Source: Hathewaya histolytica
Lineage (GTDB): Bacteria > Bacillota > Clostridia > Clostridiales > Clostridiaceae
DNA length: 64,000 nucleotides
Direction of reading: 5' to 3'
NCBI RefSeq assembly: GCF_901482605.1
Contig: NZ_LR590481.1
Span: 310,001-374,000 of the forward strand
Shown here piece by piece: positions 61,929 through 64,000 of the stretch; positions within the stretch are counted from its first letter, which is position 1; each line of letters starts with the position of its first letter. A model generated the notes under the pieces. That model had not been told where the DNA came from and did not search any database. It saw only the letters and a list, made by a program, of their open reading frames with translations. A program made the translations under genes and the position numbers.

Positions 61929-62819
61929 TTGAAGGATAGAAAGCTTAGGATATTTCACGAAGTAGTTAAAGAACTCAACATGACAAAAGTTGCAGAAAAA
62001 CTATACATTAGCCAACCAGCTGTGAGTCAAGCTATTCACGAACTTGAAAATGAGCTTGATGTTAGATTTTTTGATAGAATAGGGAAAAAGCTTTATATAA
62101 CCTATGAAGGGGAATTATTTCATAAGTATGTAAGAAGAATTTTAAATATATATGATGAAGTAGATAGGGTTATAAAGGAATCAAAAAATATTGAAAAGGG
62201 AAAGCTAAATATAGGTGCAAGTACCACCATAGGAATATATATACTTCCTGAACTTATAGGGGATTTTAAAAGAAAGTACAAAGGAATAGAAGTTTCCTTA
62301 ATTATAGAAAACACCCAAAATATAATAAATCTTCTTTTAGAGAATAAAATAGATTTTGCCTTTGTAGAGGGGCCTGTTTATTCTGATGAAATTATTGTGG
62401 AAGACTTTTGTGAAGATGAGCTTGTGTTTATAGCAAGCAAAAATCATCCTTGGAGTAAGTTACAAACCATAGAACCGGAAGATATTTTAAAGGAAAAAGT
62501 AATAATGAGAGAATTGGGTAGTGGCACCAGAGAAATAGTTTCAAAGTTTCTTGGGGATAAAAATTTAGAATATAATATGGTACTAGAACTTGGAAACACA
62601 GAGGCAATAAAAAAAGCAGTGGAAGCAGATCTTGGAGTATCATGTATTTCAAAGCGTTGTATAGAAAATGAAGTCAAAATTAATAAGATATCTTCGGTTA
62701 AAATTAATAATCATAAATTAAAGAGAAGTCTAACCCTTGTCTATCATAAGGATAAATATATGACAAGAGTGATGAATAGCTTTATAAAAGAATCAAAAGA
62801 ATATGTAAAAGAGAAATAA
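61929..62819 (+). CDS. LysR-family transcriptional regulator
   Basis: 296 residues from TTG 61929, with GAAGGGG upstream. The N-terminal winged helix-turn-helix (about 1-60) contains MTKVAEKLYISQPAVSQAIHELE, followed by LDVRFFDRIGKKLYIT. The C-terminal periplasmic-binding-like co-inducer domain (about 90-290) starts GKLNIGASTTIGIYILPELI, a signature of the CysB/YwfK-like group. Its target may be the dipeptidase directly upstream, or a distant operon. Confidence 0.92.
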   Translation: MKDRKLRIFHEVVKELNMTKVAEKLYISQPAVSQAIHELENELDVRFFDRIGKKLYITYEGELFHKYVRRILNIYDEVDRVIKESKNIEKGKLNIGASTTIGIYILPELIGDFKRKYKGIEVSLIIENTQNIINLLLENKIDFAFVEGPVYSDEIIVEDFCEDELVFIASKNHPWSKLQTIEPEDILKEKVIMRELGSGTREIVSKFLGDKNLEYNMVLELGNTEAIKKAVEADLGVSCISKRCIENEVKINKISSVKINNHKLKRSLTLVYHKDKYMTRVMNSFIKESKEYVKEK

Positions 62820-62844
62820 AATATTCTAAAGAGAGGAATTACAA

Positions 62845-63843
62845 ATGAAAGAGGAAATTCTTCAGCTTTTAAAAGAAAGTAAAGATGAATTTATATCAGG
62901 AGAATTTATATCAGGAGAATTTATAAGTAATCAGTTTGGAGTGAGTAGAGCTTCCATATGGAAATATATAAATGCAATAAAAGAAGATGGCTACGAAATA
63001 GAATCTGTATCTAGAAAAGGATATAGAATATTATCATCACCTAATATTCTAACTTATGCAGAAGTAAGTCCATATTTAAAAACTAAGTATATAGGCCGAA
63101 ATATAATTCATTTTCATAGTATAGATTCTACAAACAATAAAGGAAAAGAGCTTGCAAGTGATGGGGCAAAAGAAGGTACAGTAGTAATAAGTGAAATTCA
63201 AACAAAAGGAAAAGGGAGATTAGGACGTAATTGGATTTCACCAAAAGGAAATATATATATATCTATTATACTAAAACCTAAAATAGATCCCTTTCATTTA
63301 TCTAAAACAACACTTATAGGAGCAGCGGCAGTAAATACAGCTTTAAAAGAAATGGGAATTGAAAGTAAAATAAAGTGGCCAAATGATATAATTTTAGAAA
63401 ATAAAAAGTTATGTGGTATTCTAACAGAAATGAGTGCAGAACTTAACCTACTAAATTATATAGTAATGGGAATAGGTATAAATGTTAACATGGATAAGGA
63501 AGACTTTGAGGATGAGCTAAAAGATACTGCAACATCCCTAAAAGCATTGTACAAAAAAAACTTTAACAGAAAAGAATTACTAGGAAGAATCTTAAACAAC
63601 TTTGAAAAATACTATGAAGAATTCATAAACACAAATTCTATAAAAGATTGTATTAAAATTTGTAGAGAAAACTCCATACTTTTAGGAAAAGAAGTAGAAA
63701 TCATAGAAAGAGATAAGAAAAAGAGAGTAAAAGCCTTAGATATAAGCAATGAAGGTGCATTAATAGTAGAATATAAAAATGGGGAAATAGAAGAAATAAT
63801 CTCTGGAGAAGTATCCATGAGGGGACTATACGGATACGTATAA
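62845..63843 (+). CDS. birA: bifunctional biotin ligase/repressor BirA
   Basis: 332 residues. N-terminal winged helix-turn-helix (about 1-70, FISNQFGVSRASIWKYINAI), then the catalytic domain with the biotin/ATP segments STNNKGKELASDGAKEG, TKGKGRLGRNWISPKGNIY (the GRGRxGR-type loop) and KWPNDIILENKKLCGILTEM, and a C-terminal SH3-like domain (GKEVEIIERDK). It biotinylates carboxylase subunits and represses biotin genes. The HTH region holds a 15-bp tandem duplication that adds ISGEF (62887-62916). The 62819-62845 gap is short, so it may share a transcript with the LysR gene. Confidence 0.94.
   Translation: MKEEILQLLKESKDEFISGEFISGEFISNQFGVSRASIWKYINAIKEDGYEIESVSRKGYRILSSPNILTYAEVSPYLKTKYIGRNIIHFHSIDSTNNKGKELASDGAKEGTVVISEIQTKGKGRLGRNWISPKGNIYISIILKPKIDPFHLSKTTLIGAAAVNTALKEMGIESKIKWPNDIILENKKLCGILTEMSAELNLLNYIVMGIGINVNMDKEDFEDELKDTATSLKALYKKNFNRKELLGRILNNFEKYYEEFINTNSIKDCIKICRENSILLGKEVEIIERDKKKRVKALDISNEGALIVEYKNGEIEEIISGEVSMRGLYGYV
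62887..62925 (+). repeat. 15-bp tandem repeat in the birA 5' region
   Basis: GAATTTATATCAGGA occurs at 62887-62901 and 62902-62916, followed by nine bases of a third copy (62917-62925). In frame it gives EFISG EFISG EFIS. The unit is a multiple of three, so the frame is kept. Confidence 0.9.
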
Positions 63844-63845
63844 CG

Positions 63846-63900
63846 AATAAACTATCTTTAGCAGAGTGAAATATCATGCTGGAGATGGTTTATTTTTTTA
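63846..63900 (+). terminator. intrinsic terminator after birA
   Basis: AATAAACTATCT pairs with AGATGGTTTATT (one G-U) and is followed by TTTTTTT. Confidence 0.7.
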
Positions 63901-64000
63901 TTGAATTAAAAAATATTAATTAAGAGTGAAAAAAATGTAAATATATTGTTAATAAACGTGGATTTTTATGACAAAGTTTTCGGGACTTCTACATTATAAC

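Noticed and set aside
63969-64000. ATG at 63969 open to the right edge (MTKFSGLLHYN)
   Set aside because: No ribosome binding site, only ten codons visible, and an overlapping GTG frame stops within the window; not enough to call a gene.

Overview
The window is AT-rich, gene-dense DNA with purine-rich ribosome binding sites, frequent TTG and GTG starts and U-tailed intrinsic terminators. Its gene content (corrinoid methyltransferases, a 2-hydroxyacyl-CoA dehydratase-type activase, an iron alcohol dehydrogenase, Ctc/L25, a glp-like FAD cluster) points to an anaerobic Firmicute, most likely Clostridium in the strict sense. I see no rRNA, tRNA, CRISPR array, insertion sequence or prophage. This is chromosomal backbone with a few accessory metabolic islands.

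Layout: (1) 1-2.0 kb holds a selenium/sulfur module: a YedE transporter, a TusA-like carrier and a DUF3343 protein, behind an intergenic region with two perfect palindromes. (2) 2-7.2 kb carries a MutS-family ATPase, a GNAT acetyltransferase behind an attenuator-like leader, an AI-2E family permease and a DedA protein. (3) 7.2-18.2 kb is a vitamin B12 region: two cobalamin riboswitches (the first without an obvious gene), a frameshifted amidohydrolase, two large surface proteins built like transcobalamin (alpha/alpha-barrel repeats, Ig-like domains, a DUF4430-like domain), a BtuC/BtuD-type ABC transporter and a B3/B4 tRNA-editing-like protein. (4) 18.6-34.7 kb is mostly housekeeping: a dicarboxylate symporter, MgtE, L25, DUF2207, GlnRS, an LCP enzyme, a cysteine-less hybrid-cluster-protein-like gene, a metallopeptidase, and ThyA/FolA. 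(5) 34.9-40.2 kb carries an RNase H, a sensor histidine kinase and a chemotaxis receptor. (6) 40.3-50.7 kb is a ten-gene corrinoid/methyltransferase cluster containing two double-cubane-type proteins and their ATP-dependent activase. (7) 50.8-64 kb carries acetyltransferases, an alcohol dehydrogenase, a ROK glucokinase, a CPBP protease, an FGGY kinase with a glycerol-3-phosphate-dehydrogenase-like cluster, a dipeptidase, a LysR regulator and BirA.

Regions 3 and 6 may be linked: the first looks like corrinoid capture and import, the second consumes corrinoid cofactor in methyl transfer. The two least explained systems are the riboswitch-controlled transcobalamin-like proteins next to an importer that has no recognisable binding lipoprotein, and the operon that joins corrinoid methyl transfer to ATP-driven double-cubane reductase components. 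Smaller curiosities are an orphan cobalamin riboswitch, a GNAT leader with an internal small ORF, an upstream ORF before mgtE, and a hybrid-cluster-fold protein that has lost a cluster cysteine. All functional statements are from reading sequence and recalled family knowledge; no database search was run.
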